Part shown: positions 1-7,906 of the stretch, piece after piece | How the letters are laid out: every line of letters begins with the position of its first letter | Numbering within the stretch: the first letter of the stretch is position 1 | Origin: CAVTJL01 sp963828215 | Lineage (GTDB): Bacteria; Pseudomonadota; Alphaproteobacteria; Geminicoccales; Geminicoccaceae | NCBI GenBank assembly: GCA_963828215.1 | Contig: CAWHFO010000033.1 | Coordinates: 15,693 to 79,692 of the forward strand | Reading direction: 5' to 3' | Length of the DNA stretch: 64,000 bases | Made by a program: the position numbers and the translations under genes | Notes under the pieces: model-generated | Told to the model about the DNA's origin: nothing | Database searches by the model: none | What the model saw: the letters and a program-made list of their open reading frames with translations, nothing else

Positions 1-319
1 CATTGTCGAAGGCCGACATGTGGTCCAGAAGACGAAAATCCTGGAAGATCACGCCGATCCGCCGGCGAACCGCAGCCTGGCCGGCGCGGTCGAGCTTGAG
101 GACATCCCTGCCGAACACTGTTACCGTTCCGGAGGACGGCGGGTGCGAGAGACTGATGAGACGCAGCAGCGAGGTCTTGCCGGCGCCGCTCGGCCCGATC
201 AGGAAGTGGAAGCTGCTGGCAGGGATCGTCAGATCGAGCCCGTGGAGAACCTCCTCACCGGCGGCATAGCGCATGCCGGCGTGCTGAAGCTGAAGGATGG
301 TGGCCAGGGCGTTGCTCAA
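1..319 (-). CDS. ftsE: Cell division ATP-binding protein FtsE (5' part only)
   Basis: This is the N-terminal ~106 residues of an ABC ATPase that runs off the left edge of the window. The Walker A motif is GPSGAGKT, followed by a Q-loop region (IGVIFQDFRLLDHM) typical of FtsE, which with FtsX controls septal peptidoglycan hydrolysis at the inner membrane. The start is taken as TTG at 319, because an in-frame TGA lies six codons upstream and the next ATG (274) would remove the first beta strand. It is divergent from a zinc-ribbon gene, a common alphaproteobacterial arrangement. FtsX and the signature/Walker B half are outside the window. Another ABC ATPase is possible but less likely given the motif spacing. 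Confidence 0.85.
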   Translation of the reverse strand, partial: MSNALATILQLQHAGMRYAAGEEVLHGLDLTIPASSFHFLIGPSGAGKTSLLRLISLSHPPSSGTVTVFGRDVLKLDRAGQAAVRRRIGVIFQDFRLLDHMSAFDN

Positions 320-368
320 ACCCGTCTCGGCTCAGGGCAATCCGCATCAGCCCCCTTGGGACTTAGGG

Positions 369-402
369 TATAATCGTTTACCACGAGTTCAACCCTATAG
401 GG
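369..402 (+). promoter_or_regulatory. Candidate promoter and palindrome between ftsE and the zinc-ribbon gene
   Basis: A perfect TATAAT hexamer lies at 369-374, about 64 bases before the zinc-ribbon start, in the only AT-rich stretch of the divergent spacer. Just downstream, CCCTATAGGG (393-402) is a perfect 10-base palindrome that could bind a dimeric regulator. No convincing -35 hexamer is visible at the right spacing, so the promoter is tentative. Confidence 0.35.
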
Positions 403-437
403 AATAGCTTGGGAAAGCAAACCGTGCGGACGAGCGG

Positions 438-1205
438 ATGATCATCACCTGCCCGACCTGTGCGACCGCCTTCAATGTCGCGGCCGAGAGCCTGGGCGAG
501 AAGGGCCGGATGGTGCGCTGCTCGAAATGCGGCCTGCGCTGGCTCGCCCGATCGGCCGGCCCGCCGCCGCCCGAGGTGCCGGCAGCGAGCGCGGCGCGGG
601 CGCCCGCCGCGCACGGGGGGCCACCCTCGCCCTCGGCAGCGGAGCAGCCGGAGCCGTGGCCGCCTCCGCGAGGCGCTCCGGGCGAGCATCGCGCCTGGCC
701 TCTGGGCGAGCCGCCGATGGACGCGGCGCCGCTGGGCGACACGCCGCCGCCCGGCCGCCCGCTCGCGGGCAGCGGCGGCGCCGGGCTCGTCGGCTGGCTG
801 CTGCTGGCGCTCCTGGTGCTGGCCCTCGCCGCGGCGATCCTCGGCCGCAACCAGATCGTCGCCATGGCGCCGCAGCTCGTCCCCTACTATCGGATGGCCG
901 GGCTGCCCCTGACCATCGAGAGCGGCCTCGAGATCGCCAACCTCGTCTCGACACGGGTCACCGAGAACGGCAAGCCCGTGCTGGTGGTCAGCGGAGAGAT
1001 CCACAACATATCGGGCAGCGATCGCGAGCTGCCGCCGGTCCGGGTGGCCCTGCTCGATGCCGATCGGAACGAGATCGACTTCGGCCTTTTCGACGTCGAC
1101 CGCCGTGTCCTGCCGCCTGGCGGGATGACCCGCTTCGAGGCCCGGCTCGTCGATCCCCCGCCGAGCGCCAAGAGCTTCCGTGTCACGCTGCGCGACGCCC
1201 CCTGA
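438..1205 (+). CDS. Zinc-ribbon, single-pass membrane protein (MJ0042/DUF3426 type)
   Basis: A 255-residue protein of unknown function. The N terminus has a CxxC...CxxC zinc ribbon (C5, C8, C28, C31) like the MJ0042 family. A Pro/Ala-rich linker of about 75 residues follows, then one hydrophobic segment at about 116-138. The C-terminal globular domain of about 115 residues resembles DUF3426 and includes VVSGEIHNISGSDRELPPV, which suits a beta-sandwich outside the membrane. Its place next to ftsE and ahead of tadA is common in alphaproteobacteria. The low-complexity linker is simply GC-rich sequence. Confidence 0.8.
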   Translation: MIITCPTCATAFNVAAESLGEKGRMVRCSKCGLRWLARSAGPPPPEVPAASAARAPAAHGGPPSPSAAEQPEPWPPPRGAPGEHRAWPLGEPPMDAAPLGDTPPPGRPLAGSGGAGLVGWLLLALLVLALAAAILGRNQIVAMAPQLVPYYRMAGLPLTIESGLEIANLVSTRVTENGKPVLVVSGEIHNISGSDRELPPVRVALLDADRNEIDFGLFDVDRRVLPPGGMTRFEARLVDPPPSAKSFRVTLRDAP

Positions 1206-1665
1206 GGACGGCCCGACCCCGGGGCCGATGCAGCTCGCGCTCGCCGAGGCCGAGGCGGCGGCCGGGCGGGGCGAGGTCCCGGTGGGTGCCGTGGTGGTCG
1301 ATCCGGCCGGCGCCGTTGTCGCCACCGCGGGCAATCGTGTCGAGGAGCTGAAGGACCCTTCCGCCCACGCCGAGATTTTGGCGATTCGGGCCGCCGCTGC
1401 CCGGCTGGGGACGGCGCGGCTCGTCGGCTGCGATCTCTACGTCACGCTCGAGCCCTGCCCCATGTGCGCCTTCGCCCTGGCGCTCGCCCGGATCCGCCGG
1501 CTCTACTACGGCGCCGCCGACCCCAAGGGCGGTGGCGTCGAGCACGGCCCCAGGGTGCTGGCGAGCAGCTCCTGCCATCACCGTCCGGAGATCTACGGAG
1601 GGCTCGGCGAGGTGCGGAGCGCCGCCCTGCTGCGCGCCTTCTTCGCCGCCCGCCGAGCCCCTTGA
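1180..1665 (+). CDS. tadA: tRNA-specific adenosine deaminase TadA
   Basis: This zinc-dependent cytidine/adenosine deaminase converts A34 to inosine in the tRNA-Arg wobble position. The catalytic HAE motif (H63, E65) and PCPMC (C93, C96 as zinc ligands) are intact, preceded by the typical GEVPVGAV strand. From ATG 1180 the protein is 161 residues and overlaps the previous gene by 26 bases. The ATG at 1228 would give 145 residues, closer to the usual family N terminus, and is a real alternative. The active site argues for the tRNA enzyme, though a guanine or other nucleobase deaminase cannot be fully excluded. Confidence 0.88.
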   Translation: MSRCATPPEDGPTPGPMQLALAEAEAAAGRGEVPVGAVVVDPAGAVVATAGNRVEELKDPSAHAEILAIRAAAARLGTARLVGCDLYVTLEPCPMCAFALALARIRRLYYGAADPKGGGVEHGPRVLASSSCHHRPEIYGGLGEVRSAALLRAFFAARRAP

Positions 1666-1669
1666 GAGG

Positions 1670-2201
1670 ATGCTGCCTTTGCTGCACGATCTCGCCACGA
1701 TCCCGGTCCTCGCCACCGCCCGCCTCCGCCTGCGCTCTCCGGCGCTCGACGACCTGCCCGCCTTCGCGGCGATGATGGGCGATTCGGAGGTGATGGAGTT
1801 TCTGAACGACGGGAGACCCCTTTCCGAGCTCGACACCTGGCAGCGGGTGGCCGGAGGGATCGGCCACTGGGCCCTTCTCGGTTTCGGCATCTACGCGGTC
1901 GAGGAGCCGGCGACGGGAGCGGTGGTCGCACGCGTCGGGCTCCTGCGCCCCCCGACCTGGCCCGCCCTCGAGCTCGCCTGGACGGTGGCCCGGTCCGCCT
2001 GGGGCAAGGGCTACGCGACCGAGGCCGCAGCGCGCCGTGCGCGAGTGGGCCGTGGCCAACCTCGGCCCCGAGCGGCTGGTCAGCCTCATCCATCCCATGA
2101 ACCGCCGCTCGATCCGTGTGGCCGAGAAGCTGAATGCGCGCCCGGCCGAGACCATCGACCTCCTCGGCAAGCCGGCCGTCGTCTACGACCACCCGCTCTA
2201 G
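1670..2201 (+). pseudogene. GNAT-family N-acetyltransferase, frameshifted
   Basis: The gene starts at ATG 1670, five bases after the tadA stop, with GAGAGG just before it. The first frame encodes a RimJ/RimL-like N terminus (TARLRLRSPALDDLPAFAAM) up to the acetyl-CoA region GKGYATEAA. At about 2029 one surplus base moves the rest into another frame, which continues in register as the family's usual C terminus (HPMNRRSIRVAEKLNARP) to TAG at 2199-2201. Removing the A at 2029 restores an unbroken protein of about 176 residues. It would acetylate an amine or ribosomal N terminus; the substrate is unknown. A consensus error is as likely as true decay. Confidence 0.75.
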
Positions 2202-2220
2202 GCGGCGGTCGCGGTCCCTT

Positions 2221-2493
2221 TCAGCCGGTCGAGGACCGGAAGACGCGGCGCCAGAGGTCCGCGATGTAGGCCTCGACCCGCAGGACGGTGTCCTCGGCCT
2301 TGCCGATGCTCTGGGCGATGCGGGGATGGCGCGCCTTCGCCCGGTCGAGCAGGCGCTGCGCCCAGGCAGCGTGGCGGGCGAGGATCAGCAGGCCCACGGC
2401 GATGAACAGGAAGCCCTGGAGGATCGGCAGGAACAGGCCGAGGACGCCCAGCGCCAGAAATCCGTAGCCGAGGCCGAGCATCAGAAACCGCAT
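2221..2493 (-). CDS. Small two-helix inner-membrane protein (DUF454/PGPGW-like)
   Basis: A 90-residue protein of unknown function. Two hydrophobic segments (about 4-19 and 22-38) are separated by a short Pro-containing turn and followed by a basic amphipathic tail (HAAWAQRLLDRAKARHP). This resembles the DUF454 and PGPGW-type membrane families. The start at ATG 2493 is preferred over 2520 because it forms a TGATG junction with the ligA stop, implying coupled translation. It is the last gene of the bamD-recN-ligA run. Confidence 0.6.
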   Translation of the reverse strand: MRFLMLGLGYGFLALGVLGLFLPILQGFLFIAVGLLILARHAAWAQRLLDRAKARHPRIAQSIGKAEDTVLRVEAYIADLWRRVFRSSTG

Positions 2494-4595
2494 CAGGCCG
2501 ATCCCGCCATGTCCAGCCACTCGTCCTCGCTCAGCACCTTCACCCCCAGCTCCTGCGCCCGCTTCAGCTTCGAGCCCGCCTCGGCGCCGGCGACGACGAG
2601 GTCGGTGCTCTGCGAGACCGAGCCCACCACCTTGGCACCCAGCGTCTCCGCCCGCGCTTTGGCCTCCGCCCGGGTCATCCGCTCGAGGGTGCCGGTGAAG
2701 ACGATCGTCTTGCCCGCGAGCTCCGAGGCGACGGCCCCGGCTCGGGGCGGCGCCTCGATCTCGAGCTCCGTTGCCAGATCCTCGAGCGCCGCCAGATTGT
2801 GCGGCTCCTCGAAGAACTCGTGCAGCGCCTCGATCAGGGCCGGACCAACGCCGTCCACATCGTCGAGCTCGGCCCGGACTTCAAGGTCGTCCGCGCCGAG
2901 CCGCCGCATGGCCTCGTACCAGCGGGCGTAGCCGCCATAGTGCCGGGCGAGCAGCCGCGCGTTGACGTCGCCCACGAAACGGATGCCGAGCGCGTTGATG
3001 AAGCGGTCGAGCGGGATCTTTCGCCGTGCCTCGATCGCCGCCAGCAGCTTCTCGATCTTGCGCTGGCCCCAGCCCTCCAGCGCCTCGAGCGCCTCGAGCC
3101 GGGCGGGGTCGGCGCGCAGGCGAAAGAGATCGGCGGGCGCCTTGACGAGTCCCGCCTCCAGGAGCTGGGGCACCTGCTTGCGCCCGAGCCCTTCTATGTC
3201 GAAGGCGTCGCGCGAGACGAAATGCCGTAGCCGCTCCGTGATCTGGGCCGGGCAGATCAGGCCGCCGGTGCACCGGCGAATGGCCTCGCCTTCCGGCCGC
3301 ACCGCGAGCGAGCCGCATTCCGGGCAGTGATCGGGAAAGACGAACGGCCGGGCACCGGGCGGCCGCTTGTCCAGCACCACCTCGACCACTTGCGGGATCA
3401 CGTCTCCAGCACGCTGGACAACGACATGATCGCCCTCCCGGATGTCCTTGCTCTCGATATAGTCCTGATTGTGCAGGGTCGCGCGGGCGACGACCACGCC
3501 GCCTACCGTCACCGGGCGCAGATAGGCCACCGGCGTCATGGCCCCGGTGCGGCCGACCTGGACGCCGATCTTCTCCACGACGGTCTCGGCCTGCTGGGCA
3601 GCGAACTTGTGGGCGATGGCCCAGCGCGGCGCCCGGCCGACGAAGCCCAGCCGCTGTTGCAGGTCGATCCGGTCGACCTTGTCCACGACGCCGTCGATGT
3701 CGTAGCCGAGGTCCGCCCGCTCGGCGGCGAGAGCGTGCTGACAGGCGATCAGCTCGTCCGCGTCCCGGCACTGTCGGGTCCGGGGATTGACCCGGAAACC
3801 CATGGACTCGAGACGCTGTAGAAACCCCCAGTGGGTGCCCTCGATGGGCGGATCGGCCTCGCCCCAGGCGTAGGCGAAGAAGCGCAGCCGGCGCCTCGCC
3901 GTGATGCTGCTGTCGAGCTGGCGGAGCGAGCCCGCGGCGGCGTTCCGGGGATTGGCGAACAGCGGCTCGTCCGCCGCCGCGCGTGCCTCGTTGAGCGCCC
4001 GAAAGTCTCGATGCTCCATGTACACCTCGCCCCGAACCTCGAGCACGGCTGGAGGCGGCTCGGCCGCGAGGTGCTGGGGCACGTCGCGGATCGTGCGGAC
4101 GTTGGCCGTGACGTCCTCGCCCACCGTGCCGTCGCCGCGCGTGGCTCCGGAGACGAGGTCTCCCTGCTCGTAGCGCAGAGAGCAGGAGAGGCCGTCGATC
4201 TTGGGCTCCGCCACGAGGTCGAGGGCCGCGTCGGCGGGCAGGTTGAGGAACCGGCGCACGCGTACCAGGAACTCCAGGATCTCCTCGTCGGCCATCGCAT
4301 TGTCGAGCGACAGCATCGGCACCGCATGGCGGACCTTGGCGAAGGCCTCTGCCGGCGGCGCACCGACGCGGCGAGACGGGCTGTCGGGCCGAACGAGAGC
4401 CGGAAAGCGTTCCTCGAGGGCGTTGTTGCGGCGGCGCAGCTCGTCATAGTCGGCGTCCGAGATCTCGGGCGCGTCCTGGGCGTGGTAGAGCCGGTCGTGG
4501 CGCTCGATCTCCCTTGCCAGCCAAGCGAGCTCGGCCCTGGCCGCGTCCTCGCCGAGCCCGGCAACGGGCCGCCCGAGCGTCGCCGGTCTCGGCAT
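2493..4595 (-). CDS. ligA: NAD-dependent DNA ligase LigA
   Basis: This enzyme seals nicks in duplex DNA using NAD+ during replication and repair. The 700 residues match the family length and domain order. An Ia/adenylation domain carries the nucleotidyl lysine in EPKIDG (K132). An OB fold follows, then a four-Cys zinc finger (CPECG ... CTGGLICP), helix-hairpin-helix repeats, and a C-terminal BRCT domain in about the last 80 residues. It lies directly downstream of recN (stop and start adjoin at 4595/4596), so the two repair genes are probably co-transcribed. Confidence 0.97.
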   Translation of the reverse strand: MPRPATLGRPVAGLGEDAARAELAWLAREIERHDRLYHAQDAPEISDADYDELRRRNNALEERFPALVRPDSPSRRVGAPPAEAFAKVRHAVPMLSLDNAMADEEILEFLVRVRRFLNLPADAALDLVAEPKIDGLSCSLRYEQGDLVSGATRGDGTVGEDVTANVRTIRDVPQHLAAEPPPAVLEVRGEVYMEHRDFRALNEARAAADEPLFANPRNAAAGSLRQLDSSITARRRLRFFAYAWGEADPPIEGTHWGFLQRLESMGFRVNPRTRQCRDADELIACQHALAAERADLGYDIDGVVDKVDRIDLQQRLGFVGRAPRWAIAHKFAAQQAETVVEKIGVQVGRTGAMTPVAYLRPVTVGGVVVARATLHNQDYIESKDIREGDHVVVQRAGDVIPQVVEVVLDKRPPGARPFVFPDHCPECGSLAVRPEGEAIRRCTGGLICPAQITERLRHFVSRDAFDIEGLGRKQVPQLLEAGLVKAPADLFRLRADPARLEALEALEGWGQRKIEKLLAAIEARRKIPLDRFINALGIRFVGDVNARLLARHYGGYARWYEAMRRLGADDLEVRAELDDVDGVGPALIEALHEFFEEPHNLAALEDLATELEIEAPPRAGAVASELAGKTIVFTGTLERMTRAEAKARAETLGAKVVGSVSQSTDLVVAGAEAGSKLKRAQELGVKVLSEDEWLDMAGSA

Positions 4596-6269
4596 TCAGC
4601 GCTGCCCGGCCTTCTCGAGCAGGCTCGAGGCGGCGGCACGGGCCGCGTCGGTCACCTCGGCGCCGGCGAGCATCCGGGCGATCTCCTGCTGGCGTTCGAG
4701 CGGCTGCAGCTCCAGGACCTCGATTCGCGTGCGGCCGCCATCGACGCGCTTGGTGACGGTGAGATGGTGGTGGGCCCGCGCGGCCACCTGGGGCGCGTGG
4801 GTCACGATGAGCACCTGGCGCTCCAGGGCGAGACGGGCGAGACGCTCGCCCACCGCATCTGCCGTGGCGCCGCCGATGCCGGCGTCGATCTCGTCGAAGA
4901 TCAGCGTCTCCGTCGGGTCGAGCCTAGCCAGGACCACCTTCAGCGCCAGCATGAAGCGGGACAGCTCGCCGCCCGAGGCGATCCGTGCGATCGGCCCGAA
5001 GGGCTGGCCCGGATTCGTGCTGACCTCGAGCTGGACCCGCTCGCGCCCTTCCGCGCTCCACTCCCCTTCCTCCAGGGGATCGAGCCTCACCCGGAAGCGG
5101 GCCCGCTCGAGCTTCAGGGGAGGAAGCTCGACCATCGCCGCGGCGGCCAGCCGCTCGGCTGCGTCGCTCCGGAGCGCCGACAGCTCGGCGGCCCGGGTGC
5201 GGTAGACGTCGCGGGCCGCGGCGGCCGCCTCGCGGGCCAGGTCCAGCGAATCGGCGCCGTGCTCGATGCGGGCCAGCTGCGCCTCGGTGTCCTCGAGCAG
5301 GCGGGGCAGCTCGTCGACGGCCACGCGATGCTTGCGCGCCGCGTCCCTGAGCGCGAACAGCCGGGCCTCGACCTTCTCCAGCGCGCCGGCGTCGAGATCG
5401 AGATCCCGCAGCCCCTCCTCGAGCGCGTTCTCGGCCTCGCCGACCTCGATCAGGGCCCGCCCCAGAGCCTCGATGGCCGGGCGCAGGAACTCCGGCGCCA
5501 GATCGGCGCTTCGCGCGAGCCGGCGCTCGGCCATGCCGAGGCGCTCGCGGGCCCCGCCGCCACCGGCGATGCCGGCCAGCGCCTCGTCGAGCGCGGCCGA
5601 CAGCTTCTCGCGATTCACGAGCCGCGAGCGCTGCTCGGCCAGCCCCGGCTCCTCGCCCTCCACGGGGGCCAGGTCTCGCAGCTCCAGGGCCCGATGACGG
5701 AGATAGTCCTCCTCGCGACGCGCAGCCTCGACCTCCTCGGCCAGCCGCTCCGCCTGATCCACGGCCTCACGCCACAGGCGCCACGCCTCGCGTACGGCCG
5801 CCACCGGCCCCGCATGCTCACCGAAAGCGTCGAGGAGATGACGATGCAGGGCGGGGCTCAGGAGGCCGCGCTGCTCGTCCTGGCCGTGCACCTCGACCAG
5901 CTGGTCACCCAGCCGATGCAGGAGCCCGGTCGAGACCGGCTCGTCATTGACGAAGGCCCGCGAGCGGCCGTCGGCCCCGAGCGTGCGGCGCAGCACGATC
6001 TCGACCTCGGCCTCGATGGCCTGCTCCGCGAGGAGCGGCCAGGCCGGGTGATCGGGCGGGGGCTCGAAGCAGGCGGTGACGGAGCCGTGCGCGGCGCCAT
6101 TGCGCACCAGGGCCCGGTCGGCCCGCCCGCCGAGCGCCAGCCCCAAGGCATCGAGAATGATGGATTTGCCGGCGCCGGTCTCGCCGGTGAGCACGGTCAA
6201 CCCGTCGCCGAAAGTGAGATCGAGGCGGTCGACCAGAACGATGTCGCGGATCGCAAGGCTCGTCAGCAT
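4596..6269 (-). CDS. recN: DNA repair ATPase RecN
   Basis: An SMC-like protein acting at double-strand breaks. It has an N-terminal Walker A (GETGAGKS), a long alpha-helical coiled-coil middle, the FIASGGELSRFML-type signature region (here RIASGGELSRFMLALK) and Walker B LIFDEIDAGIGG. The start is ATG 6269, giving 557 residues, the family norm; the frame stays open upstream into bamD but has no homology there. The order bamD-recN-ligA is standard in alphaproteobacteria. Confidence 0.95.
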   Translation of the reverse strand: MLTSLAIRDIVLVDRLDLTFGDGLTVLTGETGAGKSIILDALGLALGGRADRALVRNGAAHGSVTACFEPPPDHPAWPLLAEQAIEAEVEIVLRRTLGADGRSRAFVNDEPVSTGLLHRLGDQLVEVHGQDEQRGLLSPALHRHLLDAFGEHAGPVAAVREAWRLWREAVDQAERLAEEVEAARREEDYLRHRALELRDLAPVEGEEPGLAEQRSRLVNREKLSAALDEALAGIAGGGGARERLGMAERRLARSADLAPEFLRPAIEALGRALIEVGEAENALEEGLRDLDLDAGALEKVEARLFALRDAARKHRVAVDELPRLLEDTEAQLARIEHGADSLDLAREAAAAARDVYRTRAAELSALRSDAAERLAAAAMVELPPLKLERARFRVRLDPLEEGEWSAEGRERVQLEVSTNPGQPFGPIARIASGGELSRFMLALKVVLARLDPTETLIFDEIDAGIGGATADAVGERLARLALERQVLIVTHAPQVAARAHHHLTVTKRVDGGRTRIEVLELQPLERQQEIARMLAGAEVTDAARAAASSLLEKAGQR

Positions 6270-6294
6270 GACCGTCGGCTGGGGTCGGGGGACG

Positions 6295-7128
6295 CTAGAA
6301 GAGTCGGCTGAGCCACGAGCCCTCACTCTTCTGGGGCTGCAGGTGCTGTTCCTCGAGAAGAGCGTAGCTGCGCTCGTACCACCTGCTGCCCGGATAGTTG
6401 TAGCCCAGAACCGCCGCTGCCGTCTGCGCCTCGTCGTGCACGCCCAGCGCAAGGTAGCACTCCGTCAGGCGCATGAGCGCCTCGGGAACCTGCGTCGTCG
6501 TCTGGTACTGCTCGACGACCGTCCGGAAGCGGTTGATCGCGGCCAGATATTCCTTGCGGGTCTGGTAGTAGCGCCCGATCTCCATCTCCTTGCCCGCCAG
6601 ATGGTCCCGGGCGAGGTCGATCTTGAGCTGCGCATCGCGGGCATAGTCGGAGTTCGGATAGCGCCGGACCACCTCGCCCAGCGCGTCGAGCGCCTTCTGC
6701 GTCATCTCCTGGTCGCGCCGGATGTCCGAGATCTGCTCGTAGTAGTCGACCCCGATCAGGTAGTAGGCGTAGGGCGCATCCTGATGGCCGGGGTGGAGAT
6801 CGATGAAGCGCTGCGCCGCGGCGATCAACTCGTCATACTTGTCGGCCTGATAGTAGGAATAGGCGGCCATGATCTCGGCGCGCGTGGCCCATGGCGAGTA
6901 GGGATGCTGCCGCTCGACCTCCTCGAAGCCTTTGGCCGCCCCCTCGAAGTCGTTCTTCTGCAGCAGATCCTGGGCATTGTTGTAGAGCTTGTCGACCGGC
7001 TCCTCGACATAGTCCGTCTTGTTCTTGTCACCGGAGCAGGCCGCGAGCGCGAGCGTCCCGGCCAAGGCGAGAATGCAGACGCCCGAGCGCCACGCGGCGG
7101 AGCGCCGCCCAACCAACGACGAGCCCAT
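6295..7128 (-). CDS. bamD: Outer membrane assembly lipoprotein BamD
   Basis: A 277-residue lipoprotein of the BAM complex, which inserts beta-barrel proteins into the outer membrane. Starting at ATG 7128, the signal peptide ends in the lipobox LALAAC (C31). Tetratricopeptide-like repeats follow, with typical motifs such as QHPYSPWA and DLHPGHQDAPYAYYLIG. The frame is open for another 88 codons upstream, but that part has no signal peptide or homology. It stands 25 bases ahead of recN, as in related genomes. Confidence 0.95.
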   Translation of the reverse strand: MGSSLVGRRSAAWRSGVCILALAGTLALAACSGDKNKTDYVEEPVDKLYNNAQDLLQKNDFEGAAKGFEEVERQHPYSPWATRAEIMAAYSYYQADKYDELIAAAQRFIDLHPGHQDAPYAYYLIGVDYYEQISDIRRDQEMTQKALDALGEVVRRYPNSDYARDAQLKIDLARDHLAGKEMEIGRYYQTRKEYLAAINRFRTVVEQYQTTTQVPEALMRLTECYLALGVHDEAQTAAAVLGYNYPGSRWYERSYALLEEQHLQPQKSEGSWLSRLF

Positions 7129-7279
7129 TCGACGATCGCCTTCCTCAGCCAAGCTCCGACGCGCAGATGCCAACCGCCATCCGCCCTTCCGCAGACGCTC
7201 CGGGCGGAGACCTCCGATCGCGGGCCGAACCATAGCCAACGGAGCGCCACCTCGCCAGCGGGCGATGCCGGACATGCTG

Positions 7280-7906
7280 TCAGGCTTGGTCCTCGACCGC
7301 GCGCAGCAGCGGCCTCCATTCGTCGAGGAGGCCGGCCACCGTCCGGCCGCGCGCGTCGAAGATCGACAGGCCCTGCACGGCCACCTCGCCATAGGCCGAG
7401 CGGTCGGTCAGAAGCGCGGTAGGCGCAGCGGCCCGGCCCTCCAGGAAGGCCAGAAGGCGCTCGGTCGCGCGCGAGCGGGCACGCACGCGGTTGGCCACGA
7501 CGAGCACGTCCTTCCGGCCCTTGCGAATGGGCTTCAGCTCCTCGAGACGCTCGAGAAAACGAGCCGTGCTGGTCTCGTCGAACAGAGACGGCAGCACCGG
7601 CACGACGACGATATCCGCTTCGGCGATCAGCGTCTCGACCTCCTTCATCCTGAGCGCGGCCGGCGCGTCGATGATGAGCCGAGGCGTGCCGGCCGGCACG
7701 GGCAGCGCCTCCTTCCGCCAGTCGAGCGCGGCGATCGGCGGCGCGTCCGCCGGCCGCAGGCTCAGCCAGCCGAGGCTCGATCGCTGCCGGTCGACATCGG
7801 CGAGCGCCGTCGGAAGGCCGCCCCGCGCGAACGCGCCGGCGAGGTTGGTCGCGAGCGTGGTCTTGCCGCAGCCGCCCTTGATGTTCGTGACGAGCACGCG
7901 GATCAT
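7280..7906 (-). CDS. ParA/MinD-like P-loop ATPase
   Basis: A 208-residue ParA-family protein with the deviant Walker A KGGCGKTT (residues about 10-17) and a short ADVDRQRSS switch. The DAPAALR stretch (RLIIDAPAALRM) occupies the Walker A' / switch II area. Such ATPases position DNA, proteins or complexes on the nucleoid or membrane; no ParB or cognate adaptor is visible here. The ATG at 7906 overlaps the intended stop of the CYTH-CHAD gene as ATGA (7903-7906), so the two are a translationally coupled pair. As the sequence stands the upstream frame reads straight into this gene; this is judged an artefact of a +1 base near 7975. The cargo is unknown. Confidence 0.8.
   Translation of the reverse strand: MIRVLVTNIKGGCGKTTLATNLAGAFARGGLPTALADVDRQRSSLGWLSLRPADAPPIAALDWRKEALPVPAGTPRLIIDAPAALRMKEVETLIAEADIVVVPVLPSLFDETSTARFLERLEELKPIRKGRKDVLVVANRVRARSRATERLLAFLEGRAAAPTALLTDRSAYGEVAVQGLSIFDARGRTVAGLLDEWRPLLRAVEDQA

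Noticed and set aside
3831..6311. 826-codon open frame on the + strand
   Set aside because: It lies wholly antisense to ligA and recN, both of which have complete motifs. It is an artefact of high GC content.
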